A DNA stretch of 42,632 nucleotides from Chara braunii (lineage: Eukaryota; Streptophyta; Charophyceae; Charales; Characeae), in contig BFEA01000425.1 of the NCBI GenBank assembly GCA_003427395.1, positions 148,778 through 191,409 of the forward strand, given 5' to 3'. Of the stretch, positions 20,827-31,901 are shown piece after piece (position 1 is the stretch's first letter; each line of letters opens with the position of its first letter). The position numbers and the translations under genes were made by a program. A model generated the notes under the pieces. That model was not told the origin of the DNA. It did no database searches and saw only the letters and a program-made list of their open reading frames with translations.

Positions 20827-23800
20827 TTTTTTTTTTTTTTTTTTTGACACCCTGATACGAGCGGACACCACTAACACCTATGGAGAGCTTCATCGATTGG
20901 TGGGGAGCATCACCTGCTGGAAAACACATCCAGCGTCCCATACCATATACAAAAAATGAGAATGACTTAGAATATTGAGAATAGTGACCGTGAGGCGTGC
21001 CAGCATTGATTGCCCTGCAACCCAGGGGATTGACTGCGCAGGTCTATATAGTGTCTGATAGTGTAGCATTTTACCTATATCTCTTCACTCTTAAGAAAAA
21101 GCGCCAAATACTACGTTAAAGCTGGTACTTATTACCCTGGATGGCATGGACTAGCTGAAATTTCATTCTGGGTTTTAGCGGAACTACTCACTCCAGACCA
21201 TGCCCAGTGACACAGATTGCTCAGGATACTCAGAATCCCTGACTGCCAGCATTGAGTATCTCATCTTAGCGAAATCCTCCCCAGGGGCTACCGGGGCGGA
21301 TTTCCATATGTGGGCGTCTATATGTATGTAAGTATGCATTGTATCTAAATGTATGTATATATGCACATATATGTGGGATTAAAGGAGATCAAGGTAAAGG
21401 TCATTGTTCACGTAACTGTTCAGGACTGAATCTCTGCCAGAGAAAGGGCATGAGGTGGGAAGGGGTCTGGGCAATCCAAGGGGGGGCGTAGTGGAAACGA
21501 GGGTTCTATGTTAGTCCAGTCCTTGAAAACTAGATGGTAGTCTCTCATCTCTTCCAAATCCCCCAGCCCTTCTCCCCTGTCACCACTTCATTTTACTTTC
21601 GCAATCCATCCTTCCCGTTCCCCTCCTACCCAGTTCGTACAAAATGCCTTGATCCGTCTCTTAACATCTCTTGTTTGTCTGAAGAGGTCTAACTATGATT
21701 TTGTGTTCGACCATCTTTGTGTGAGTATAAGGTGCACCTGTTGCTGAATCTGTTCTATAACCTCTAACCCCTCCACCTGTACCTTCTCCATGGCTAGAGT
21801 GCATGTCTGCCACTAAAATGCCCATATCACCGCTCACCTCCCAAACTTGTACATGTTCCCTACGAAGGTCGTGGCTGTTCATGCCAACGACCAATGTCCA
21901 ACCAATATGGTTCGCCATGACCAGGGCCAGGGGATGTCAGATACCATTTTCCGCCAGATGCAGTCCCACCATCTCCATATGAATTGGCAATCAAACATTG
22001 CACGAAGAGATGTTCAATGATCTCCATCTTCTTATGGAACAAACATAGGATTCGTGAAAACCCAACAAAAACAAATGTTGGGTTTGAACGAAATTTATTA
22101 AAGATGATAAAAGTACAAGGCCTCCTGCAGGAGCAACATTTCACATGAAGTAAAACAACCATAATAAAAAGGTACTTTTTGACAACCACTAGAAGTGGCA
22201 AGGAAAAGCACACAATTTTTCAGAGAAAATCACTACCAATTGAATCACAGTTTAGTACAGAATTGAAATATGCATTTTTTTTATTATCTCAAAAGATTGC
22301 GTATAGTCCTATAAGCCGTGCAACACGCCGAACATGTTCGGAGGTTTTGTGAACAGACTAATATGTGATCTTGCTTGCAACAACGTTCGCTCAAACATGT
22401 TCTCTTTTTTGTGGGGAAACATTTTTTTTTTCAAATGAATTTTTTACTTTTTTAAAGTTTTTTTTTTTTTTTTACTTGATTTTGACTAAGAATTTGAAGG
22501 TGTCTCCGAGGCAAAAGTTGTTTGTTTTATTATTTTATATAACATTTAATTTTTTGACAAGGATTGTAGTACTAACTTGAAATTTGCCATATTGGCCAAT
22601 ATGGGTTGAGAACGACGTATAGTCCTATATACAAGTATTCACTAGAACTGAGTTTTTTACAACTTTCGATTTTGCCCTGCAGTTGTTTTATCGAAGCTCT
22701 GCTTTTTGTCGGTCTGTTAAAAATGAGTTATAGTCCTATTACAGGATCTTTGTTGTAAATGATTTTTCTGGACATTTTGCGGATCATTTTACTTTTTGCC
22801 CAGTTTTTGGCCTCGCTTCTCGAGAAAAGGTTCGAAACGTTAATTTTTTTATCAGATACAGTTGTTTGACTTTTAGTATTTCACTCTATACAAAATGTTG
22901 GGTTTTGTCGTGTTGTTGGGTTTTCACGAATCCGATGTTAACAGGAAAAGACTTTGGCACCACTGGCACCATGGGAGCAGTAGACCTCGTTGTTCGAGGT
23001 TTGTACGGTCAGTCAACCAGTCGTTGGTTAGCAGAAAGCGATGGGCAATCTGCCACTGTAGGGAGGTGATTTTCGTGGGCTTAGATTTTTGTTCCTTGAG
23101 CCATTGGATTGGTGATAGGAGGGGTCTGTCCACATATAGGTGTCTGACCCATCTATCGTTAACCATGTCTCTCAGAAGTCGTTTAGGTCTGAGCATTTTG
23201 TAGGCTGATTTGACCGACAACTGGTGCAGGTTAATATGACCTACCTTGGGGGCTGCCCTCTTTTGGGGGGGCTTCCAAATCCATTATACCGGGTCCAGAG
23301 CCAAGTCCTGGATGGGTTTGCATGACTGGAACACCACCCTTTGTCCCTTCTCCTCTGTAACTTTAACTCGGTATACTGCTGTTTTTTCTTTTCATTCAAA
23401 GGGTGCTCTAGTCCCTTGGATGGTGCCCGGTTTGGTAATGGTGTAGTGTTCGACCAGGGTTGTTTGTAATGAGACCATTTGTATCTGGTCAATCCTCAGT
23501 GGGATCTCTGCGCTTGCCACCTTATCACCTATTTTGAAGGTGGGACCATGTAAACTTTAAGAATCCGGTACCATTCCAGTGGGATGGCTTCAATAAGGTT
23601 ATCCAGGAACTCCTCTACATGGTGGCAGTATCTTAGGGTTACCCGCAACTGGTCTCCTCTTTTCCAGTCTGCCTCTCGTTGTCCCGGAGATCCCCTACCC
23701 TAAGTACCTTGTGTTTGACCCAGCTCATCTAGGGCAGGGATGAGCTTGTCATGATGTCACCCCTCGGGTTTGTCACCCATCTATTTCCAAAGAGGGGTTG

Positions 23801-24008
23801 TCGGTACACTTCCTCCCAACAACTAGGGTGGGGTCTGTCTGGGAACGAAAGTTTACGGCAGGTTTCCAGCAGGGATGACCAAAAGTTAACCTGCTTCTGA
23901 CCCCCGCAATCATAGCCTCCCTTCCTTCTAGGAGTTTACGTGGGATCGTCCAAAATAGGTCCTCGAACAATGTCAATGGGTGGATTGTATGGGGGGTTGT
24001 CGGTGCGA
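20827..24008 (-). mobile_element. LINE-a: C-terminal half of an L1-like LINE with poly(A) tail
   Basis: Reading down from 24008: a post-RT region (WTIPRKLLEG in one frame, QPLFGNRWV near 23777-23800 in another), further C-terminal sequence (23492-23241), then SVKSAYKML at about 23215, the start of the RVT zinc-binding domain. Its Cys pair lies near 22960 (PWCQWC). A 0.9-kb TIR element interrupts it, and after it EHLFVQC (about 22010) supplies the remaining His and Cys. A 19-base T run at 20827-20845 on the plus strand is the poly(A) tail. Several frameshifts and stops make it dead. At 24008 it is cut exactly by the end of the LTR element, so the LTR element inserted into this LINE. The 5' half is not in the window. 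Confidence 0.75.
22042..22939. mobile_element. TIR element E1 (898 bp, non-autonomous) inside LINE-a
   Basis: Terminal inverted repeats of about 27 bases run AACATAGGATTCGTGAAAAC at the left, mirrored by GTTTTCACGAATCCGATGTT at the right end. It is flanked by a direct AACA at 22038-22041 and 22940-22943. Removing the element plus one AACA rejoins LINE-a in frame inside its zinc-binding domain, which independently confirms both boundaries. No transposase. The interior has three TATAGTCCTATA-type repeats (22302, 22618, 22729), T-rich tracts and a CCGAACATGTTCGG palindrome at about 22329. Confidence 0.8.
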
Positions 24009-27000
24009 TGTCGGGCGCATCGGTCCGGCACCGCACGTGGCAGCGCGGGACCTCCTCGGCCGCGTCACGCAGGAGTTGGACCAACCTCGACACGAACGCG
24101 CAAATGGAGCTTCCTTAGGCTGCTCCAGCCGAGTGCGCCAGCCATACCTCTCGCTAGCCCCTACGACAGGATAGGGCCTACGCGAGGCACAACTTACCTC
24201 CACCTTACGAGAGCTATCACCTCCCTTTGGTAGGCGTATCCCCGCCGAGCTACCAGTCCACAGTACGAAAGCTACTCGGTTGCAATCGCAGAGGTGGACC
24301 AGTCGAGGGCGTTTCTCGTTCGATGTAGCATAGGGTGTACGCGCGGTAATACGCCTATCGAACCCGCACGCGAACTGACATCTTGGGGGATTGAAGTCCC
24401 GAGCGAGGCTCATCATCGGTCAACTAGGACGCATCCCACACACCACGCGCATACCACTTTACGAACACAAAAATAAAACGCATACACACACGCACATCGA
24501 ACAACACGACAACACTCCTCGTCCCTTCAGTATCCGTCTCATAACTTCCCCGCGCGGAAATCGAATAGGCGTCACATGCGAGACTCGGTATAAAACCGCG
24601 CGGACGCAGCGCCAACTCATGTCGACTCGCAATGCAAGCGTACGCAAGCAGTCACAATGATGGTGTACTATGTAGTGCCCATAATCATGCGGTCCTCGTT
24701 AATCTCGAGGGTCGGATTCGATACTCCAGTGTCGGCTGACACGCGCCTTGAGGGTTAATCTCTCGACGCTGGACAACCGCCAAGCGTGGTTGGAGACCAC
24801 ACACCCTTTTTTGCACTCTCTGCAGAATGGGGCAAATAGGCTCTGCACGGGGGCAGATTCCTTCCCTGCAGAGTCTAGGGCTTGGGATGTCCTGGACAAG
24901 GACCTTGAATCCCGGCCCAGGACCAACATCCGACCATGAAAATCTCTAAGAAGCAAAGGATACAAAGGGACCTCCCTTTTTCTCTCAAGCCATAATCTGG
25001 CTAACCCTTGCGCACGATCACAATACGCTGCGCACATGCCCAAGACACATATAAATACATACATAAGGCTGATTTATATAGGACGATCATTTCTCACAGT
25101 CACAGTGAGACTCCTCTCAACCATATATGTATGTAATCGCGGACAAACACATCCAGAAGCCGAACCACAACCATACCTGCAATTACATCAAAGATTAATC
25201 CAGAAATCCACGCACTACACGGGGTCAACTTCAACCATTCCTTGCACTCATACCCCTCGCTTTAACCATACAAGCCTCACTCGTACAACTCTTAAATAAA
25301 TACTGAGTACTTTTGTTGGATGACCATTCAATAAAGTCCGGGTGAAAACACAACAAAACAGCTCAATCACAAGGCTAAAGCTTTTAGGTTGAGTAGCAGG
25401 AGTGAATTGGAGTTGAATNGTAAACCGACGAATCGGCAACCGACCTGTTATCAGTGATAACAAAAGATGATCCTCGTAGGATCAAGCTGAATCTAGTTCA
25501 AGTCCTGAATCAAACGATCCAGAAGACCTGTAACACAAGACATGCCAATCCCGAAGCTAGAATCATAAGTGTATGGAGAATACAACTCCATAATACGTTC
25601 TCACCCAAGATCTTTCTAGTCGACTAAGCCTGAACCTACCTTTAAGCAGTGCCCAAAGCAAAGGTAGACCCTGGCATAATCTTTCCCATACAGGGTGGAT
25701 CGCCAGAATCGCCACCTGTTAAAATATAATCTAACTCCTCTTAATGTAGAAAATTTCGGCAGCGCTTCCCGTAGGAAAAGTGCATTTTCAGAATTTATAT
25801 CAGCCCAAATATGAAACCAAAAATAGTCTTTGACTTTTCAAAGTTCAATTTTGTCTAACTCCCTAAATAAGCAAAAATTTGGNCAGCACTCCCTTTATAA
25901 AATGAGACTTTCCAGATGTTTACTAAATCATATATAAACTTTAGACAAGTTGAACTTTGACAAATCAAAATTAGACTAACTCCTTGGATTTGCATAAATT
26001 TCGACAGCGCTTGCCGTAGGGAAAGTAACTTACCAAAATTTACACAAAGCCAAGTATAACAAAAGATCTAAAAAAAGGTGAGAATTGGTCTAAGTAAAAA
26101 AAACTTAGCTCAGAAAATGCAGGAATTGAACTAACTCCTATCGCTCTAGAACGTGGCGAGCCTCTAAAGCAACTACCTGTCAAGCTGAAACTCAGACCAA
26201 GTAGTAGCCTCACTCAGTCACATGCAGGCCAAACCACAAAGGTCAGTACTCTCACCATCCCCAAGTCAACCTCTTACAAACAATCGTTCACAATCTTTCA
26301 ATGCTTTAACCCTTTATAACCCGCTTACATAAGGCGTAAAGTCAGCTCATCCAATCTTATGGAACATGCCTGACTCAGCCGTCAAGTATACACGAATAGG
26401 TTGCACAACTACTTCTCTCTTCTTTTGGGCACATGACTAAGCCGTTCATCTTAGAAGCAAAGTTTGGTCGCCCTCAACTTGTTTAATATCCAGGTTATAT
26501 ATACCTCTCTGAACTAAGTGTTCAAACGCTGAGCATAGGACTGAGCCGTTCATCTTAGAAACAAGGTCCAACTTGCCCAAGGTTACCTTCAATTATACTT
26601 TTAGTTATACTCTCTTCATTTCATGATAAGCTATAGCCAGACCATCCAATCCTATGCAACTCGTGCCTGACTAACCTGTTCATAGATAGGATAGTATAGA
26701 ATATAACAAAGTTTTAACCTCTTGGGTTCCCGCATGTGCGAGGCATTGGGTTTTTTGGAACATATTTGGTCTTCTGCCAGGTTCATTTCTCTCTGACCCA
26801 GTTGTGTGTGGCCCGAGCCCAAAGCCGTCCAATCTTATGGACATGCTTTGCCCCCAACGAGATTTACCCCCTCAGAATAAAATGAGGGGAGGCCGAGCCG
26901 TCCAATCTTATGGACTTGCTCAGACCTCCTCAATCAGAAAGAAATAAAACAGAATAAACCCCAACTAAACACGACAACCTAACCCTCTTATCTTATGGTA

Positions 27001-27140
27001 CAGGCTTGGCTCCTAAAAGTCAACCACTGTCAAACCCTCACAAGTCAGAGCAATCAGACCATCCACTCTTATGAAACTTGTCTGATTCTCAATGCACTTC
27101 AAAAAATAAAACACAGCGGTCAGGCCATCCAATCTTATGG
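24009..27140 (-). mobile_element. Remaining part of the 3' LTR, in inverted orientation
   Basis: The reverse complement matches 3108-6252 of the 5' LTR from end to end. Its terminal CGACA at 24009 is exactly the LTR end, followed by LINE-a rather than by a primer-binding site, so this is a 3' LTR or a solo LTR. The other end, 27140, falls at LTR position 3108, 15 bases after the point where the plus-strand 3' LTR breaks (3092). The minisatellite, the 125-base repeats and the TATA box are all kept. An N at 25883 sits at the same LTR base as the N at 4378. Confidence 0.85.
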
Positions 27141-27444
27141 TACTGAAGTCTTTTTTGTTTTCTTTTCTACGTATGGATTTCCCCTGCGTTACTCATACTA
27201 CGCACAATTTCCCCACCTGTTGCCCTAACTTACCAATTCCCTCCTTACCAAGAAATACGCCTCGATTAACCTAAAATACCAACTTGTCATATCCGTGTGT
27301 AGTAAGATTCCCCACGGAGTAGATCCCTCGAAGACACCGCTCGACATTCATGCCTCTGCAGTCTTAGATCCCCCCCCAGCGCCGAAACCACAATACTCTT
27401 ATTCCGCCCCACACGTCTCTAACTAAGATTTTTAAAATTTCAAC
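27141..27444 (+). other. Sequence just outside the right inversion breakpoint; no feature
   Basis: About 300 bases with no repeat or coding signal recognised. Confidence 0.35.
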
Positions 27445-28266
27445 ATGCGAGTCCTCAACCTCGATGTGAATAACCCGACAACTTCCCGCTTGAATGCTTA
27501 TCTCCCAGTTCACACTCTCTCGCTCCGCAAACCACCTTCTTTTTGTATGTCCCTCATCCTATCTAACCGATTACCCGCCCCAACTCACCATGTGACAATC
27601 TCTTTTTGTAATGAGTGCGATCTTATGTTCAATGGTATCTTGGGGGTTGGGGACTTCGCTCTCATTTTTTCAGAAAAATTGGGTCCACGACGATTGGTAG
27701 GACACGCCATAGCGAGCGTGGAAATACGTGCTGACGCAGCCTCTTTCTTTCTTTTTGGTTGACGGAAGTGGTCGGGGAATTTTTTACTCGATCACCTCGC
27801 GGGGAATCTTTTTGAATTTCTCTTTGAATTTTGAACTTACATAGGTTCTCAAAATTTCTTCTTGCAATTAGGACTTTAATTAGGCTACGGATTCGGGAGC
27901 ATCATGATTTCTTGTTGTAACTGCACGATGCTCCCTACTCGCGCGCACTTTGCTGCATTCGGTCAGATGCTTTATCCCCGCTGTGCCTTAATTCTATGTG
28001 TAACTGAAATTTCTTCTTGGTGGGTGCCCTCTTCTCTTTTCGTCTCATTGGCCAAGACAGTCCATGACTGGATCGATGCGTGCAGAGTGGCTATGACACC
28101 CACGCCTCGGCCCAGCCATGCACTTGTAGGCACTTCCTTCTCTCTTCCACTTCAGTGCAATCCCGATTATCTCGCGCATATACTAAGTGGTATAAATTCT
28201 GCAACTGCGACTAACTCGCTCTTTAATCACACTTTGGAGTTAAGCGTGGTCGAGGGAATGGGCTAA
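27445..28266 (+). pseudogene. Hypothetical frame of about 270 codons, unknown
   Basis: Two open stretches (27445-27762 and 27904-28266) are in the same frame and are separated by only two further stops, near 27829 and 27880. The first ends in a GVGDFALIF and GHAIASVEI pattern that faintly resembles a C2-like beta-sandwich. The second has Cys, Trp and hydrophobic runs. I do not recognise either with confidence. It could be a decayed host exon, an unrecognised LINE ORF1, or chance. Confidence 0.22.
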
Positions 28267-28456
28267 CAGGCATGAGCAAGATTGTGAGTAGGCAGTTGGG
28301 CGATCCAACGGGCTGGTGCTGAGCATGCGGGGTCATGTGGCAGTAAAGGACTTTGGCACATGGGTGAACCTGGCTTGCAGACTTGGACTAAGCGGGGTGA
28401 CGACTCTGTGGTGTTGATAGGTGTGAAACGACGAACTGCCCACACCGGAGGAACTG

Positions 28457-28550
28457 GGAGAAAGAGAGAAAAAGAGAGAGAGAGAGAGAGAGGGGAGAGA
28501 GGGAGAGAAAGAGAGACATAGGGAGAGAGACAAAGAGAGAGAGAGAATGG
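28457..28550 (+). repeat. Imperfect (GA)n microsatellite
   Basis: Purine-only GAGA tracts interrupted by AAAG and GGGA words. Confidence 0.9.
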
Positions 28551-28587
28551 TGTGTTGAAGTGATGTTATTTTTATTCTATCCGAATC

Positions 28588-29108
28588 CTCCAACAAAAAA
28601 AATTCCCAGAATTCAATAATCATTCTAGAGTAAAATTACATTCTAAATTTTAAATTTTCATTCCATCTTAAAAAATGTCATTCCAATTTTAAAATTTTCC
28701 GTCTTACTCGAAAATTTTCCTTCCAAGAATAGGGTATCCCTTCTTATTTGAACTGCGTGCTAGAGATGGAATGAAAGTCAAGATGAGTTCATGAAATATT
28801 TTGATTGGACTGTCATTCTAAGTAAGGATTTACAGTCATAAATAGGTTAATCTAATCTAAATTAGACGATATTTGTTGTAGTAGAATGAAAGTCTAATTA
28901 AAACGTTTCATAAACTTGTCCAGACTTTCATTCCATCTTGAACAAATAGATGTAGTTGGAAGGAAAAACTCATATTTACACGGAAACTTATTAAATTAAA
29001 TTGAAAATTTGCAAATTGGACAAACATTGGAATGGTAATTTATAATATGAAGGATTTTTTTTTTATGGAATGTTTTTTCAACTTTCATTTCTCATGGGAA
29101 TTTTTCAG
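28588..29108 (+). repeat. 0.5-kb repeat unit D, copy 2
   Basis: An inverted partner of 18592-19096. It contains the same foldback MITE (28768-28934) at the same internal place. It ends at about 29108, within a frame starting at 29070 whose first residues (FQLSFLMGIF) match the signal-peptide core of the decayed frame at 18625. After 29108 the two copies diverge and this frame stops at 29118. Confidence 0.75.
28768..28934. mobile_element. Foldback MITE, second copy
   Basis: GGAATGAAAGTC at the left and GTCCAGACTTTCATTCC at the right, with pairing arms of about 50 bases. Same position within repeat D as the copy at 18762-18928. Confidence 0.6.
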
Positions 29109-29507
29109 TTGTCTATATAATATGGCTTTCGGCATTGGTCATTTTTGCTTGTGGTTTTCTCAGATTCTTTTCTTCTTTCCCTCGTGTGTTGCTGATGTAT
29201 GGATTTGTCTCTTCCTCCCTCGCCTCTTTCCCGTTTTATGAAGACAAGAGCACAAGGTTATTATTATTTCGATCAATTGAATGGTTGTATTAAGAATTGT
29301 GAATGCCTTACATGGCCCAACACGTGTTGCTATCCACTAAACGTTTGATTTTTAAAAAAAAAAAAAAAATGTTCGGAGAGAATTTTTTTTTTTTTTTTAA
29401 CCACTAGTACTTGGCCCAATTATCGGTCCCAAAAAAGTAGACACATTTCTAGTCATATGAATTTTGGCACTTCTATAGTGACCCGTATGTTTCCTAAAAT
29501 CATGGTT
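29109..29507 (+). other. About 400 bases with no clear feature
   Basis: A short hydrophobic frame continues to 29241 (signal-like, no family). Then come A and T runs near 29355 and 29382. No RNA gene or repeat family recognised. Confidence 0.35.
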
Positions 29508-30435
29508 AACACTTGATTCATGAAAACCTAACAAAACGACAAAACCTCACATTTTTTATAGAATGAAAAAGTAAAGGTCAAACTGTTATTTTTTACGCAA
29601 AAAGATAGCGTTTTGAACTGTTTTTCAATAAAGGAGGCAAAAAACGAGGTGAAAAGTCAACTCTTCCTCAAAATGTGCAAAAAAAACCTTTCTTGCAAAA
29701 TCCTCCTATAAGGCTATAAGTCATTCTCAATAGATTTGCAAAAAGCAAAGCTCAAATATGACAGTTTTTAAGGACTACAAGGCAAACTTGAAAGATGTAA
29801 AAAATAAACGGATTTTAGTGAATACTCGTTTATAGAACTATAAATCATTTTCAACAGTTAGGTAAAATCCACGATCTGCGAAAACTCATTTATAGGACTA
29901 TAAATCAATTTTAACGTTAACAATAAAACCTTTAACAAAAAATATGTTATTTAAAATAAGAATACAACCAACTTTTGTCAGGGAGACACCTTCAAATTCT
30001 TTGTCAAACTCGAGTTTAAAATTAAAAAAAAGGAAAAAAAAAAATAAACAGTAAAACCTAATATGTTCGCTCAGGTATGGGAAAATATGTTTGAAAACAG
30101 TTTTTAGCGTTCGAAAAACCCCTGAATATGTTCATCGTATTATACATTTTATATGGATGTAAGCATGATTTTTTTAGATAACAAAAAAATGAGATATTTC
30201 AGTTCTTGAACATATTCTGCTTCACTAGGTAGTGATTTTATATGGAAAAACCTGTTTTTCTCCTCGTCACTTCGAGTGATTTTCAAAAAGTAATTTTCTA
30301 TACTTTTTTTTGCGGTTGTTTCACTTCACGTAAAATTTTGTTCCTGGACGCCTGAAAAACGTACTATCATAATCTTGAATACATTCCGTGCAAACCTAAC
30401 AATTTGTTTTGTTAGGTTTTCACGAATCATGTGTT
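29508..30435. mobile_element. TIR element E2, opposite orientation to E1 and E3
   Basis: The left end AACACTTGATTCATGAAAAC is mirrored at the right by GTTTTCACGAATCATGTGTT. The TIRs extend about 30 bases, through CCTAACAAAAC. The flanks are GGTT (29504-29507) and AGTT (30436-30439), a four-base duplication with one mismatch. Interior modules match E1 reversed: three CTATAAATCATTTTCAACAG-type units at about 29705, 29834 and 29889, and the TCACTTCGAGTGATTTTC segment near 30275. No protein. Confidence 0.7.
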
Positions 30436-30517
30436 AGTTTGTTAACGGATATGACTTTCGGAAGTACTAGTGGTTAAATCAAATAATAATAAAAATTTAT
30501 TACCAAAACATAATGAA

Positions 30518-30900
30518 CCTAAGGCCTCATCTAGCGGCCTAGATCAATTAATAAGGTATGAAAATGACATTCAAGAGGTCTCGGGTTTAATCCCCATTGA
30601 CCTCATGTACCTTCTTGGGCAAGCTTGATGTCTGTCACCTAGAGATATGGCATTGGTCCCCCCGAGCGATATTGAGAGGAGACTGTTAATGTTTATAGGG
30701 TGAGGGGACCGAAGGGGAGGCATAATGATTGCCCCAGCGAAGAAGCTCGGTCCTGATGCTATCGGCTGACCCCTGGCCGGTATCGCCCGCATGCTATAGC
30801 ATATATCACACCCGCTGATGGATGTGGCTTCCGCATGTTGCCGCGTTGGAGGCTTGAGCATGGATGTGGCTGCTATGGGATCCCCTTAATACTATAATGA
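30518..30900 (+). mobile_element. Probable tRNA-derived SINE
   Basis: GCGGCCTAGATCAATTAATA resembles a SINE or tRNA A-box region. About 45 bases later AGGTCTCGGGTTTAATCCCC is a near-perfect B box with T-arm (one change from GGTTCRA). This head is like that of plant Au-type SINEs. The body continues to about 30890 without a clear poly(A) or T tail. The end is uncertain. Confidence 0.45.
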
Positions 30901-31901
30901 CAATAAAAAGGGCAAAAAAGGTTGTCCTCTGCAGATTCGACAGGTGATTGAATTGCTTGGGCTAAGTAATGGAATGACATGGGTCTACATGTTCGCTTCC
31001 ACCATTGCTAACGCAGCGCTCGAGCTAAGCAGAGACCAATGACAACGCGCAACATGTGTGATCACAACATCTACCACCACGATAGACGCGAAATGGATAT
31101 GGGGTTCGGTGCACTTCGCCACCGAGTCGTTGGAGTGTCGAGCAACTAGGCAGCTCTGTAAGCCTTATAGCACATATTTGGAACGACCCTAAATATCAAC
31201 TCCAATAAGATTGAAGCTCGTAGAGTTGGGTCTCACCCCTTAATCTACTTCACTCTCGTAGGAACTTTCCAGCAACGTATACCTACAAGACTAAACTTTT
31301 CATCTCATACATTTAGACGTCCTCTCTCAATAAGGTAACTCCGAGTCATACATGTTGTTTCCTACTTTTCCATGCGGTGGGGATACCGTCGTTTTTTTTC
31401 CCCGTACGCCCTCCCAGTCCACCCATTTAAACATCAAAGATAAGTTGTCGGTTGATTTAATCTCATGCTTTTGTTTACCCTAGGTATCTCAACAGCTACA
31501 TTCAAGATCCATCAGTTAACGACGATCCCCCTAAATGTGATATATTCACAAACGTTAAGACTCGTTTTTGTCATCCGTCCGTACTTCAAACTTTCGTCCA
31601 TGCGGGACATTTAGTCTGAAAGACCTCACAAGACTTGTTAGATACAAGTGATCGCTCTCACGTATCATCTTGTAACTGCCTTACCTCGTTACCAGTTAAT
31701 CCTTACTAATTAACAAAAAATAACATATAAAAATCTTGTCTACGCAGCTCGTCTCCTACAATTAGCTGTTAAAATAAATAAAGGTTGGAATATATGATCG
31801 GATTTCCTCCCCTCTTGATATCCTAACTAGGCGAGAGATAGTGCAAAATTCCTTATCTAAAGAGGATCAAAATTGCTCAAGAAGACGAATTGATCACGAA
31901 C
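30901..31901 (+). other. About 1 kb with no recognised feature
   Basis: No open frame of convincing composition, no tRNA and no repeat copy from elsewhere in the window. The sequence is fairly high-complexity and may be ordinary intergenic DNA or an old repeat. Confidence 0.4.

Noticed and set aside
24009-27140. Independent solo LTR inserted in LINE-a
   Set aside because: Possible, but it would have to be truncated by chance within 15 bases of the complementary truncation at 15264. The split by inversion is simpler.
30571-30861. A 96-codon minus-strand ORF
   Set aside because: Overlaps the SINE-like sequence on the opposite strand and has no recognisable domain.
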